Source of the DNA: Diplonema papillatum
Taxonomy: Eukaryota; Euglenozoa; Diplonemea; Diplonemida; Diplonemidae
Reading direction: 5' to 3'
Length of the DNA stretch: 64,000 nucleotides
NCBI GenBank assembly: GCA_030068145.1
Contig: JAPJBO010000060.1
Span: 310,001-374,000 of the forward strand
Made by a program: the position numbers and the translations under genes. Shown here piece by piece: positions 19,618 to 30,507 of the stretch (positions within the stretch are counted from its first letter, which is position 1; every line of letters begins with the position of its first letter). The notes below the pieces were generated by a model. The model was not told the DNA's origin and did no database searches. It saw only the letters and a list, made by a program, of their open reading frames with translations.

Positions 19618-22600
19618 ACACACAGCTCCGTAGATCGCGTGGTACCCATTGCAAATGCTGTTGTATATCGCTTGCGGCCATGGGGATTCGTGGATCCACG
19701 GGAGGTCCAAACACTTTGACTCGAGAGTGAGCGACGTCGACTTGACGTAAAGCGAGTCTTCGATGGCCTTCAAAGTGTCGTGCATGCGCGAAATTTCGAG
19801 CGTAATGTGTGACAGCTTGTCCGTGTAGTCCTGGACTGCCTGCGTAAGAACGTCGTACTCCTTTTCCAGAGCCTCGTGCACCTGTACAGGGGATGATGGA
19901 CACTGAAGCATCTTGCCACGTTTCATGCGTAAACACGCTTTGATGCAATGATGAGTGAGCGAAACCTTGTCCCACCAAGTGGCGGATCACAATTTGAGCA
20001 GTGACTGCCCCGAATTGTTCTCGTTGAGCGCAGTGCCCCTGATCGCTTTCGACAGCTGGTTTCCGGGCGCAAGTGAAAAACGCTACGGTTTTGCGGTGAC
20101 GAGCTTCTCGTTTCCAACATCTCATCATCTCGTTTGGAAAGGGGTATACAAGAAGAATAGGATGGTTGAGTCCAGGGGACTCTAGAAACCCGGTTTCCCG
20201 GTTTCAGAAACCAGATTTTTCCGGTTTCGGTTTTTCAGAAAAATAAAAATAATTTATAAAACTCGATGTCAAGTGGCCACTGCAGTACTGTCCCTATACT
20301 GTACAGTACTGCACGGTGTGTCACTGCTATTCGAAGCTTGTCACCCACCATCTCCGTAGTTTGATGGACGTGCACGCCGCCACCGCAATATATCTCACCA
20401 CCCCCCTCCGTTCCCTTTGTTTGCGTGCGCGGGGCGACGGTTCCTGGCACTCAGACACCCACAGGCCCAAAACCGGGTTTTTGGCTGAAACCGGCTTTTT
20501 TGCTCGGTCAGACAAAGTGCTAAAGTCCCCTGGTTGAGTTGTAGCTCACACACAAGAAAGAGATGCGTCGTTTTGTTTATTCTTTTACTTGTTAGTTGTC
20601 GACAACTTGTTTTTTGTGTTGAGGTGTCATTCAGATGTAAATCCAAAGCCGCCCACGTCAAATTTTGTTAAGCATTGAGTTCTTTTAAGTACATGAACCA
20701 CATGGATTAGCATGCACTGCCTTGAAAGTCAGGTTATCGGATGACGTCGTCACCTGCCATTGCGTCGTCAAGGTCGAGCATTTGTGGAGCTAGCGGGGTT
20801 TGGCTTTCTTGCGATTCCAGAGACTGAGTCGGCGAGTACGAGGGCGGGCACGTGTGTCCGTTTTTCACTTTCGAGGGCGTTGGTGTGCCCGTGGTCCCCG
20901 GTCGTTTCTGAGAGCTGCTTGCCCTCGGTACCTTCTTCTTCCTTCGATGCACCCCTGAGTCGGGGGTGGTCGCCTTCGTCTTCTTCCGCTTGCGGCCGGC
21001 GATCGGGCCTTCCTTCGGGGTGCCTAGCACCCTTTTCTTCAGCGCTGGTCGTTCGCTGGTTCCTGGCGTTGGTGGCGGCCTTTTGGTCGCCCGTCCGGTC
21101 GTCGCCGTCTCCTTTTTCGTTGCCGCGGGCGGCGCTTGCGCCGCTCGCTTTCCTACTGGCGTTCCCCGTTGTACGCCCACCTGGGTGGGTGAGGAGGGCC
21201 TCTTCTTCTTGTTGCGTCCGGGGGTTGACGGGACGTTCGGTTCGTTGGACTGGTGGTGGCCGCGGCGGCAACATGCCGCCGGTCGCCTCTGCGTCAGCGT
21301 AGGGAGCCTCTTGCACTCTTGGCAGGTTCCTCTGCCATGCGTGCGGCAGGCATGATGCCCGCTGCGGCAACACGCCGCCGCCGTCTTGCACTCGCCGCAC
21401 TTCGTCGTGCTGTGCTCTGTGCACACCGCGATCGGCTGCCCATCGTTCGCGTGGTGATGGTGCCGGCAGCACATCTCTACCGTGGGCACGTCCCTTCGGA
21501 CGAGTGCTCTGCACGCCTCACACTTCCCTTTGTGATGGGTCGCGCACGTGACGAGTGCCTTCTCTATATCGACACCCGGCATATGCACGGGGTCTGGGTG
21601 CAGTTGTGGTGGGGCAGGCAGGGCCCACCTCGCCGCTCTCCCGATCGTCCAGTCAGGGTACGTCGGGCACTGCGTCCCTACATCGCTTCCTTTCACTTGT
21701 TCCTCAAGTATCGTCCCCGTGTGTGCCTCGCGAAAGCGTGGCCTGGGCCGTATACCCGATATCCCCGTGATGCCCATGAACGACAGCGACGTCGTCGGGC
21801 ACACCCTCTCTCCTCTCATGCAGCTTCCCAGCCCTTGCTGTGCCGCCAGCTTGTCCAACGCGCTCATCATGCAGCGCAGGACGTTTCCCCGTTCTCTCAC
21901 CCCCTTCGGCGCATTCCCGTGCAGCGGCATGCTGAGGCCCGAGAAGAGTTCAAAGTCGATCGCAAGCTCCAGCATTGACACCTGCCCGTTCTCGGTCCAT
22001 TGCATGTCCGACAGCCACGCTACCAACGCATAAAACGTCGGTAGTCCCCAGGTCTTGTTCCGCTCCCACGTCCATGCCGGGGCAATCCGCGCGAAGGGGT
22101 GGTCAAATTGTTAAGCATTGAGTTCTTTTGTAAGTACATGAACCACATGGATTAGCATGCCCTTTGCTAAGCAGCGGCTGCCAAAACTTGCCGTGAAACC
22201 TATGATCAAAGTAAAGTGGACAAGAGAATGGAAGGTTGTCTAAAAGAGAAAGGGGGAGTAGTGAATATTTTTTGACCCTCGTAGCTCGCTGGGTCAGGCG
22301 CGCCAGGCAGGTGCTAGGCTAATTTCGGTCTGGGCTTGGACTTTGCAGTCCTTCCATATTCCGAAGGTTAATTTAGTCATCGCTTCTCCTCACGAAACGT
22401 CCTTTGATATTTTGCAGCTGGCAGCCTCCTCAAGCATTTTCTACAAAGCAGGTGCTTATACAGTAGTAGTAGTAGTAGTATGTGTCGTCTGCCGAAGCAG
22501 CCGGAGACAGCAGGCGCAGGGGCAGGTCTTGCTTTACAATTCTTTTCTTCATGGAGACCCGCCCCCGGCAATCCCGACTGTCCAATCACTGTCGAGAAAG

Positions 22601-25137
22601 GTTTGTGCCCTACAGTGATGAGGAGGTTGACCAGGCCCCCACGTAGCCTTATACACAACACGGCTACAACACGAGGATGCAGCCCTGCTTAGGTGTGCAC
22701 TCAGCCATCACAGGGCCTCAGATCTCGCTACTTGACCTGACACAGCTGCCACCCAGAAGGCCGCAGCAGTAACCTTCGCAATGAAGGCACGCGCGGCTGA
22801 GTGTATGTAGGCGATCCATACAACATCTGCATCAGACGCAGCTTGATCCGAGAGCTCGCTAGGGGAGGTGACGCTGCTCACCTGCCAGTCTCACAACTGA
22901 CTGCTGCCCCGGTGCTTATACAAAAAATACTCGAGGGACTGCCTTGTGCTCATTTCGAAGGAGGCTAGAGGGGGAGAAAACAATACAACTACAAAGTGGG
23001 TCTTTTTTGTTGAACGCTTGCGCCCGCCACTAAACCCAGATTTACCTGTGTTTCGTGTGGGTTGCAGCACATTTACCTCCTTTGATCTATCGCAACTGGC
23101 AGTTTCCTCAAGCATTTCCTACAAAGCAGGTGCTTATACAAAAGAAAAAACCGTACACCGCGAGAGTAGGAGAAAGTAGAAAGGGAAACTAGAGTTTTCG
23201 TTGACCGCACTAGCCCAAATCCTGGACGTGGATTCAGGTGGCAAATTTGGCAAATGATCATGATCAGAAGGTCCTACTTGGGCGGTTCAGTTCCCTCACA
23301 CATTGCATGTGGCTAAAAAAAACGGGCGCACCTTGTCGTAGAGCATCTGACTCGGCAGCTGCCTGCGGAGGCGGAGGCGCTTGCAGACGATGTCCTTCTC
23401 CTTGTTCTTGACCTCCAGCCCGCGTTGGATGGTGTCCATCTGCTGCTCGAGGCGCGTCCGCTCGGCTTGCACGGTGGCGACCCGCTGGCCGAGCGTCGCG
23501 ATCAGCTTCTCCTGCAGCCGCTTGCGGTGCACGAAGGCCTGCTGCACCGCCCGGTTCAGCTTCCGTCCCTCGATGTCGATGTTCTGCAGCTTCTTCCTGA
23601 AGTCCTTCCGGAGGCACAGGGACTTGGCCACCAGCTCCTTCGTGACCTCGATCAACTGAAGGGTGGACAGCGACGGCGGCCTACCAGCAGATGACGACGG
23701 GGTTCTGTACGGTGTTCCAAGGCCTCGAATCAGCTCCAGCGCCTTCGCGTCGAGCATGATTTCCAACGGAGGCTGCTGCTCTGAAGCGCCGCCCATGTGA
23801 ATGTTCGCGGAGCTTGACCCGTCGAGGACCAGGCATTGCTCGTCGACGCGCAAATACTCGACTTTTGCTTCGAGGTCGCAGTAGAGCTCGCCGATGGTCT
23901 CGTTCATGGTCTGCAAATGGCCGTGCGACACGTCGACGAGGCGCTCCATCGCATCGACAGACCGCTTGTGGTGGTCGATCTCCGCGTGCAGGCAGTCGTC
24001 GACGGGATCGCGGGTTCTTTCGCTCTCGGGGCGCGATTCCCGGAGGGCGAAGCGCATCTCGCAGCCGCCGATCGCGGAGGCTTCGAGCATCGACTTGAGC
24101 TCGATGAGGAACTGGCGGGTCTGCGCCTGCGCCCGCTGCTCGTCGGTGAGCTGCCCCAGCGCGGTTTCGATCCGGCGCTTCTCTTTTTGCACCTCCTTCA
24201 CCTTGTTGCGGAGCTCGAGGTTCGTGCCGACTCGTGATTCGCGGGTCCTAGCGTCCGTCTCCTTCTTCAACCCGGCGCTCCGCTTCCGAAGGGCGTGCGT
24301 GAACGTTGTGTGTCCCTCCGCTTGGTTCGCCATGAACAGCGACTCCCGCAGCCAGTCCCCCACGTCCGTCGTCACCACCGGCTCGAGCAGCTTGCGGTCG
24401 TCCCAAAACGCGGGACTTCGGTCGACCCGTGAGGAGTCGCGCGGGTCGGCGGTGTGGGTTCCGAAGAGCTCGGGGTTCCGCGTGGTTTTCCCGTAGAGCG
24501 GGGGAGGAGAGAGGTGGCACGGCCCCGGGTAGCCGCCGGCCGCGATTCCGCCGCCCGCCGCCGCGTCGCCGAGCACGTGCAGCGGCGCCTGCGCGGCCGA
24601 CGCCGCCCACTGCCGCTCGGCTTCGCCTCGCTCGCTGGCGGCGGCTGCCGACCCCTTTCCCCTAGCCACCCCAGAGGAGCCCGGGCAGCCGTCTCCCCAC
24701 TGCCCCTCTGCTTCGTCCCGTTCGCTGGCGGCGGCTGCCGCTGCCGCTTCTGAGGAGCCCGGGCAGCCGTCTCCCCGCTGCCGCTCGGCCTCGCCCCGTC
24801 CGCTGGCGGCGGCTGCCGCTGCCGGCCGCTTGTCCCCAGCCACGCGGGGCGTCCCGCCCCCGGAGGATCCCGGGTAGCCGGCCGCCCACTGCCGCTCGGC
24901 TTCGTCTCGTTCGCTTGCCGCCGGTCGCCTTGCCCGGGGGGTCCTACCTCCGGAGGGCCCCGGGGCCGGCGGCGGCTGCGCGGCGGCCCTCGGCCGCTTC
25001 GCGGCCGAAGGGCTCGCGCCGCCGTTGAGCTTCAGGTGCCTGAGGACCTTCCGGTCGTACCTCTCCGTCGCCAGCTGCATCGTGGACTTCAGCCGCCGGC
25101 ACGGCGGCGCGTCGACGGTGGTCTTGAAGGCGGCCAT
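19618..25137 (-). CDS. Tektin-family axonemal protein, two exons
   Basis: Exon 1 is 25137-23332 (602 codons) and exon 2 is 19881-19618 (88 codons). They join in phase 0 (GACAAG|GTGCGC ... CCTGTACAG|GTGCAC), giving about 690 residues. Residues 50-185 hold a degenerate fourfold repeat rich in alanine and glycine with AASERDEAERQW. The tektin part starts about residue 240. Its first half ends with DLEAKVEYLRVDEQCLVL, matching the family pattern L..DL..K.....D..C. The second half (SLCLRKDFRKKLQN, VQQAFVHRKRLQEKL, EKDIVCKRLRLR) matches the second tektin repeat. Exon 2 supplies the end, LKAIEDSLYVKSTSLTLESKC, like vK.nSL.iD..kC. The usual RPNVELCRD signature is absent, as in tektin-like divergents. 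Tektins are filaments inside doublet microtubules. The intron (3.45 kb) holds R2, R1, a retroelement fragment and a MITE. Where exon 2 ends is uncertain. Confidence 0.75.
20173..20532 (+). mobile_element. hAT-type MITE family B, copy 1
   Basis: 360 bp with terminal inverted repeats CAGGGGACTCTAG and CTAAAGTCCCCTG (one mismatch) and flanks GTTGAGTC/GTTGAGTT, a 7-of-8 target duplication. Near both ends there are repeated CCGGTTT and AAACCGG motifs. It lies in the tektin-like intron. A second copy is at 55801-56176. Confidence 0.88.
20668..20712 (+). repeat. Direct repeat flanking the retroelement fragment, left
   Basis: TTGTTAAGCATTGAGTTC and AGTACATGAACCACATGG and ATTAGCATGC, repeated at 22108-22158. 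It is the 3' end of the fragment on its own strand. The right copy may be the 3' end of an older insertion into which this one went. Confidence 0.8.
20734..22107 (-). pseudogene. 5'-truncated retroelement C-terminal fragment with Cys/His repeats
   Basis: The frame opens at about 22107 with no start codon (first residues FDHPFARIAPAWTWERNKTW) and runs to a stop at 20734, about 457 codons. The N-terminal part (SMLELAIDFELFSGLSMPLHG) resembles the region downstream of reverse transcriptase in protist retroelements. A cluster of Cys/His motifs follows (CATHHKGKCEAC, CCRHHHHAND, CTEHSTTKCGEC, CCRSGHHACRTHGRGTCQEC), then a long basic, proline-rich tail. There is no RT domain in what remains. A direct repeat of about 50 bp brackets it (20668-20712 and 22108-22158). 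The family call is an inference from style and context. Confidence 0.5.
22108..22158 (+). repeat. Direct repeat flanking the retroelement fragment, right
   Basis: Same sequence as 20668-20712 with two extra bases (TTTTGTAAG for TTTTAAG). Confidence 0.8.
22406..22481 (+). repeat. SINE-like repeat R1, 3' fragment with GTA tail
   Basis: Only the last 60 bp of R1 (from CCTTTGATATTTTGCAGCTGG to GGTGCTTATACAG) followed by six AGT/GTA units in place of the A-tail seen in other copies. Confidence 0.75.
22570..22715 (+). repeat. Dispersed repeat C, copy 1
   Basis: Contains GACCAGGCCCCCACG and ACAACACGGCTACAACACGA. It recurs at 46221-46350 and in part at 46537-46590. Confidence 0.75.
22911..23150 (+). 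repeat. SINE-like repeat R1, full copy in the tektin-like intron
   Basis: Consensus about 215 bp. It starts AAATACTCGAGGGACTGCC, has AGAGGGGGAGAAAACAATAC in the middle and ends TACAAAGCAGGTGCTTATAC plus an A-rich tail. There are no terminal inverted repeats. Here a preceding GGTGCTTATACAAAAAA shows that another copy once ended where this one begins. No clear pol III A or B box was seen. Confidence 0.85.
23200..23320 (+). repeat. SINE-like repeat R2, copy 2
   Basis: Ends TTGCATGTGGCT plus eight A, 11 bp after the exon 1 donor of the tektin-like gene on the minus strand. Confidence 0.8.
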
Positions 25138-25204
25138 TTGCGGAAAGCAGCGGCTCGACCGGATGTATTCGATCAGCGCCAAATCAAAGCTCTGCGCTCA
25201 ATTC

Positions 25205-25300
25205 CAGCGTTTGAACCCAAGCTCTTCGATCAACTCCAGCGTTTAACCCCAGGCTCTTCGATCAATTCCAGCGTTTCTTCGATCAGGTCCAGTGAGACGA
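25205..25300 (+). repeat. Tandem repeat at the tektin-like 5' end
   Basis: Three to four units of CTCTTCGATCAATTCCAGCG followed by TTT and variants. A further block with the same downstream words (GACGAGGCAGACACG) is at 25675-25745. The two blocks enclose about 370 bp with no recognised feature (25310-25650). Confidence 0.7.
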
Positions 25301-25959
25301 GGCAGACACGATGCAGAAGAGGCAGGTGCGCGAGCAACGAAGTAACCCACGTCACGGGCTCACGCGCTCAGAGCCCGACTTACACGCACCACCACCCCAA
25401 AACCAAGCAACAGCGGGTGTTCGCTGGAAGGCTAACAACAATGCATCAACGCGTGTCGCGAGGCTGCTTCGGTTGCTGTCCCGAAAAAGAAAGGCGGCGC
25501 GCGCGACTTTTATCGTCGTGTCTCCGACAGCCCAGGGAGTTCCCGCCTTGCCCTCTTTTTCTGTGGCGGGTGTGCCCGACTATATCCACCTTCTCTGCGG
25601 TGGCCCTCCCTTCCTGTGGTTGTAGGTCGGTTGTGTGATGTCGATTCGCCTGTTTTGCTTTTTGTGTTTCCGACAATCTTCGATCAATTCCAGCGTTTCT
25701 TCGATCAAGTCCTTTGATCAAGTCCAGTGGGACGAGGCAGACACGGAATCCCCGGTACTGCGGTTGATTCCCCAGATGAATCCGCAGAAAAGATAGTACG
25801 TGCTGATAACGTATTGATTTCAGCACGTGTACAAAAAGAAATTAAGAAACGTGCTGAAATGAGTACGTTCAGCATGCTGAACGTAAGGCCTGTGCGTGAG
25901 CCCCTCCGAAGAAAGGTCCATCACACTTGCGTACTTCTTGCGTATACCGTATGCGGGTT

Positions 25960-26469
25960 TAATATGAAACGTTTTTAGTACGAAACGGGTTTAATACGAA
26001 ACGTGTTAATTAAGAAACACCCCGAACCCGAAGCTATGAAACATTAACACGTTTCGTATTAAACACTGCACTTCCATAGGGGTTTTGAGGGGTTTTGTAC
26101 TCGGAGTAAACTGGGGCTCGACAGTAAAAAAAGGACGCAGGAAAATTGACAGAAAATTTGGACCCGTCAAAAAAGAAATATGCACCGATTTCTTTGCCCG
26201 TGTCAGCCCTTTACCCCATGCGAAGCAGATTCGACAATTCCCCCAAAACGCGAGAAAACCTTTGCACATTTTCTTGGATATCCGGGTCTATTTTTTGCGG
26301 ATCTCTTCATCGGAGCTGATCACGAGCAAAAAAACGCCGAAAAAGGTCTGCTGCGTGGACCAGCAAAAAAATGACACCACTCGGGGGATTGATTCCCTTT
26401 CTTCTCGATGCACACCCGGTGGTTTCCGCGCCGGGGCCCTGTCTCTTACAAAGACCCACAAACCACGCA
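25960..26469. other. AT-rich unit with outward cis motifs
   Basis: Carries several copies of TTTAATACGAAACGTG and its inverse, shared with the ends of the palindrome to its right. A 134-codon plus-strand frame (26085-26489) has no recognisable domain. The flanking words GAGCCCCTCCGAAGAAAGG at about 25899 and about 27440 repeat directly, so this unit and the palindrome may have inserted together. Confidence 0.45.
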
Positions 26470-27420
26470 CATACCGTATGCGGGTTTAATACGAAACGTG
26501 TAAATGTTTCTTAGCTACTTTTTTGGCCAAAGTGTTTCTTAATTAACACGTTTCGTACTAAAAACATGGGGGGCTGACGTACTTAGTGAAATTTGGAAAC
26601 TGTTGAACCCCATGATGATCCCCCATTTTTGTTCCCGAAAATCTTGGTTATATCGAGCCTTTGAGCAGGAAAAACGTATCGCGGTCAGAGTATTAGCGAC
26701 TAGAGCGTTCTGGCACTTGTGCATGAAGACGACAGGCGTGGGCGGGCTCTGGGATGCAGTCTGTGAACTGCAGCGCCGCAAACAAGGAATGGTTACCGCA
26801 GCTCCAATCGTCTTGTTGACATCCTCGAGCGTCCGTCTCTATGAACCAAGAGTCGGTGTCGGCGGAAAAGACCGTTGCAAGGTGGCTGACCATCTTGCTT
26901 TCGCAAAAGTCAGAAAGCGAGCAAGATACAACGCATCTTCGGAGCGATCGTGGTTGGCACTGGATGCTTGTAACGCTTTCTGACTTTTGCGGAAGCAAGA
27001 TAGTCAGCCACCTTGCAACGGTCTTTTCCGCCGACACCGACTCTTGGTTCATTGAGACGGACGCTCGAGGATGTCAACAAGACGATTGGAGCTGCGGTAA
27101 CCATTCCTTGTTTGCGGCGCTGCAGTTCACAGACTGCATTTCAGAGCCCGCCCACGCCTGTCGTCTTCATGCACAAGTGCCAGAACGCTCTAGTCGCTAA
27201 AACTCTGACCGCGATACGTTTTTCCTGCTCAAAGGCTCGATATAACCAAGATTTTCGGGAACAAAAATGGGGGATCATCATGGGGTTCAACAGTTTCCAA
27301 ATTTCACTAAGTACGTCAGCCCCCCAAGTTTTTAGTACGAAACGTGTTAATTAAGAAACACTTTGGCCAAAAAAGTAGCTAAGAAACATTTACACGTTTC
27401 GTATTAAACCCGCATACGGT
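26470..27420. mobile_element. Giant palindrome, about 450-bp arms
   Basis: The left arm 26470-26925 and the inverted right arm 26965-27420 are nearly identical, around about 40 bp of unique spacer (AACGCATCTTCGGAGCG...). The outer ends read CCGTATGCGGGTTTAATACG and its inverse. Mirror ORFs in the arms are by-products of the symmetry. It may be a snapback derivative of a DNA transposon, or an inverted duplication. No transposase frame is recognised. Confidence 0.85.
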
Positions 27421-27459
27421 AAGTCGATCTTTGAGTGCGTGAGCCCCTCCGAAGAAAGG

Positions 27460-28050
27460 TCCATCACACTAGTTCCAAGCTACTTAGCCCGGGTCTCTGG
27501 GTCGCGTCCCCCTCCTCCGGGGCTTCCCCTTCGTCTTGCATCACCTCGTCTCCACTCCCTGCACGGGCTTCTACGTTTTGTGCCACCTGCGACGCGGGTC
27601 GCTTTACTGCTTTTCTGCGCGACGGCTGCTTTGTACTCATTGCCTTATCCGCGATTGCCGCTTCTCGTACCGACTGCGCCTGCCTTTCCTGTTCTGCCTT
27701 TCGCCTCTGTGGTCCGTCGGCCGCCTCAGCTCGGGCGTCCTGCTGTGCTGTCTGGATCTCCTCGTCTTCCTTCTTACGTTGCTTGGCACTCCGTGCTGCC
27801 CGCGCCGCTTGCGGCGCGGCTTCAGAGCCGGTCGTCCTCGTGCACGCTGTTCCGCCTTCGTATCCTGGTTCGCGCCCTCTGCCTCCGGCGCGCCTCGTGA
27901 CACTTCCTTGCCCTGGGCGGTGTTCCTATTCGAGCTCCTCCCTCCTCGTCCCGCCTGATTCTCCTGTTCCGCTAAGGTGAACCACTTGCGTACTTCTTGC
28001 GGGGTTTGCGAACCGGCGAGGGCTAGTGCCCCATTATCACGGGAGATGCT
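27460..28050 (-). pseudogene. Degenerate coding sequence with a frame change
   Basis: Minus-strand reading begins GSQTPQEVRKWFTLAEQENQ in one frame. It continues in another as a charged, glutamine- and alanine-rich stretch (KQRKKEDEEIQTAQQDARA, ADKAMSTKQPSRRKAVKR, then DEVMQDEGEAPEEGD) ending in TGA near 27470. Composition is coding-like in each part, but no single frame spans it. It could be the end of a retroelement gag or an unknown protein. Confidence 0.35.
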
Positions 28051-28101
28051 GATTTGCACAGCCCCCGCATACTTGTTTTCTCACTCAGGACTTTGACCTG
28101 G

Positions 28102-28262
28102 TGTGTTTGTGTGATTTGTCGTGTAGGGGTAGACCCGCATGACCTCACGTCCGTGTAACACGTGATTCGGTAGTTACAGCACTTGGGATCCCTTCCGTTC
28201 TTTGTCTGGCAGCAATCGTCGAGCATTTCCTTCCAAGCTGGCGCTTATGGAAAAAAGAAAAA
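28102..28262 (+). repeat. SINE-like repeat R4, copy 2
   Basis: Ends in GGCGCTTATGG followed by AAAAAAGAAAAA, the clearest A-rich tail of the three R4 copies. Confidence 0.75.
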
Positions 28263-28474
28263 CGACTCTCGGGAAGAGTGATTGGGGGAACAAACGGCAA
28301 ACGTTGAGGGCAAGAGTGGGAGGAAACGCAGATGCGAAGAACAAACGAGGGCCCACCAACGTCGCACTTATCTCTGGACGACAGGGTTCACGTGCCGCCA
28401 CGCCAACAACCGCCCCCCGACGGGAGCAGCACGTTTGAAACAGGTCCAGAATGCGCTAGGTAACGAGAACCCAC

Positions 28475-28590
28475 ACCCTTGTGCTATACGCGACTCGTGG
28501 CCCCGTTATGCTTGCCTTAGGGCACCCTTGCGTTGTGAAACAGATGTGCCAAGCCAAACTCTCCTTCTCTCATCTGGTAAGTGGTGAGCG
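28475..28590 (-). pseudogene. Decayed LSU rRNA fragment
   Basis: ACCCTTGTGCTATACGCGA, CTTGCCTTAGGGCACCC, AACAGATGTGCC and AAGCCAAACTCTCC follow the same order as the larger LSU fragment at 32830-32950, with many changes. rRNA sense is the minus strand. Confidence 0.65.
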
Positions 28591-28599
28591 TGTAGGGGA

Positions 28600-29009
28600 T
28601 GCTGAACAATAAGGGAAGGATCTTCCGCAAACCTCCGTAGTACTCGGTGGTGGTGCCTGTACTCTTCTAGAGGGGGGAAATGCTTGCCAGGTAGGGGAGA
28701 GGGGGGATGGGAGAGCGTGCTCGGAATGGTATGTGTTCAATACCGGTCACTGTGTCCTGCCTGAGTGCACGATCGGTTTTCTGACACCCACAATGAGTGA
28801 GCAGCCCAAACCCAAGAGGTTTAGTCAACTATCTCATTGCGTGCAGGTTTTGCCTACATTCAAGCAAAAGCATTCCTGTTGAGCATTCGAGCATCTGAAA
28901 GGCCAGAATCATGTTACGTTAGAGCGTGCAGCTGAGGTAGCCGTCGGAGAAGGGGGCATTGCATGAACGTGCTTGGAATGGGTATGCGCTCAACACCGCA
29001 CTGGTGCCT
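28600..29009. other. Intergenic, nothing recognised
   Basis: A piece near 28712-28740 (GCGTGCTCGGAATGG) echoes the sequence before repeat B at 28975 and 63608. Confidence 0.4.
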
Positions 29010-29143
29010 GCGCCGTGGTTCGGTCCTTTAAGCCACGGACACATAAGGCGGACCATCATCAGCGCGGAACCTGAGTGTCTGCAGACAGGACAGCGGTGTG
29101 AGACTGGTTTGTCAGGCGGCTGTTCGTAGCTCGTCACAGCCAG
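29010..29143 (+). repeat. Dispersed repeat B, copy 1
   Basis: Includes TTTAAGCCACGGACACATAA, GCGGAACCTGAGTG and TTTGTCAGGCGGCTGTTCG. Copies at 47525-47612 and 63631-63768 have the same orientation and are over 90 percent alike by eye. Confidence 0.85.
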
Positions 29144-30195
29144 GACCACCCGTGCTACCAGAGCACAGGCGAATCCGTCACGGGGAGGAGGCCCCTACAA
29201 CCGTGTCTGAGCAATCAGTTAAAAAACGCAGGGTCCCCGCCCTGATGATGACTGCGACTCGCTGGGCAGCACTGACTTGTAGAAGGGGAAGGGACTTGAA
29301 CAACGAACTTCAGCCTCAGGAGCGAGAGCTAAGCCTTTCAGCTAAAGGAGCGGAAATACGTGGTAGGCGCGTCCGTTCCTGCCCCTTTCACTCCGTCTTC
29401 TGTGGCACGAGTTCGCCGTGTGTTACTCGGGGGAGAAAATCTTAGTTGGGAGGGGGGGAAATCGTAGGTTAGCGCGCACGTGTTGCCTGCCTCAGGTCTT
29501 CTTCTAATAAAAAGGAGAGAGAAAGAAAGAGCAAGAGCGAAAGCGGGGTGCACGGCACCGTAGGCGAGCATTATGTTCATGAGGGGACTCAGGCTCTCCG
29601 CATTCAGACCGCTCCACCCCGCTAAGAAGTTGGCGCTCTGAAGGCCTCGATTGACCTGCATTCTATCTTGAAAACCTTCATGTCATACATCGCAGTATGA
29701 ACTGGCATACTTACGTACTCCGCACCTAGCTTCAAGGCCAAAGACTTGCCTTTCGCTGAGCGCAAATAACCTGAAAATCGGCCCCTTTGTTCGCGATATT
29801 GTTAACAGTACCTCCCCTGCGTTCGCAATACACCTTGATTCACAAATTCTTTCATACCCCACAGGGCAAACATGCAGGCGCCCGTTCGCGAACGCAGGCG
29901 TGCTGCAGCGGTCGCCCCGCAGGTTATTCGATTGTCTGCCAGCCGGGTTGCCCGCGCTGCCGAGCCTGAACCGCTCGACGCGGTGCACCACCGGCCGGGA
30001 AGCCCACAAAGCGCAGCGCTCCCGCCCCCCCTTCGGGTCGGCACCGGGAAATTTGCGGAATGTGGGGGGATCCACTCCATTTTTTTTTTTTAGAGTTGTA
30101 GTTCGCTTGAGAATCCGGGAGTATTGATGACACACACGGCCACGGATTGACACTCTAGTTCACATCCGGATGTCTCCTGATTCCGCCAGGCCCAC
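29144..30195. other. Intergenic, no gene recognised
   Basis: A plus-strand frame from an ATG at 29872 gives 73 residues rich in alanine and arginine without a domain. A weak tRNA-like segment on the minus strand (29283-29353) was judged degenerate. Confidence 0.35.
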
Positions 30196-30345
30196 CCCCC
30201 CGACAGACCGCGATAGACCGAAGAATACAGCACCGGGCAATTAGATGCAGCTCTAGGGACTAGGGATAGACCGTGTCGTGATTCACTGCGATAAACAGCG
30301 GCAGGCACTTCGATGCAGTTTTAAGAGATAGGGGCGGACCGGCTC
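30196..30345 (-). mobile_element. MITE family 1, copy 3
   Basis: Right terminal repeat GGACCGGCTC intact, left end eroded (starts CGACAGACCGCGATAGACCG). Interior lacks about 15 bp found in copy 2. Confidence 0.75.
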
Positions 30346-30507
30346 AATATATTGCGAATGGGAGCGAATCAGGAGACAGCCCGTAAGTACCGGCCCTGAG
30401 GCTTAAACAAAAACCCTCGGAACAACCAGGCTCAAGGGCGGAAATGAAAAAGATTTGTGGCGTTTCTCTTTATTCCTGCCCTTGAACCTCGGAAATCCCG
30501 CTACCCC

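Noticed and set aside
19741..19745. Joining the tektin-like exon 2 to the exon at 15615
   Set aside because: Phase could be forced through GTGTTT, but the exon at 15615 fits better in phase 0 with 16065-15937.
23836..24496. Plus-strand ORFs of 94-200 codons opposite the tektin-like exon 1
   Set aside because: Antisense shadows of a strongly biased coding exon.
26603..27200. Mirror ORFs of 119-126 codons at the giant palindrome
   Set aside because: They repeat each other because of the inverted arms and contain no recognisable motif.
29283..29353. Minus-strand tRNA gene (D arm TAGCTGAAAGGCTTAGC, T loop GTTCAAGTCCC)
   Set aside because: D arm pairs, but the anticodon and T stems do not and the acceptor stem lacks a partner. 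At best a relic.
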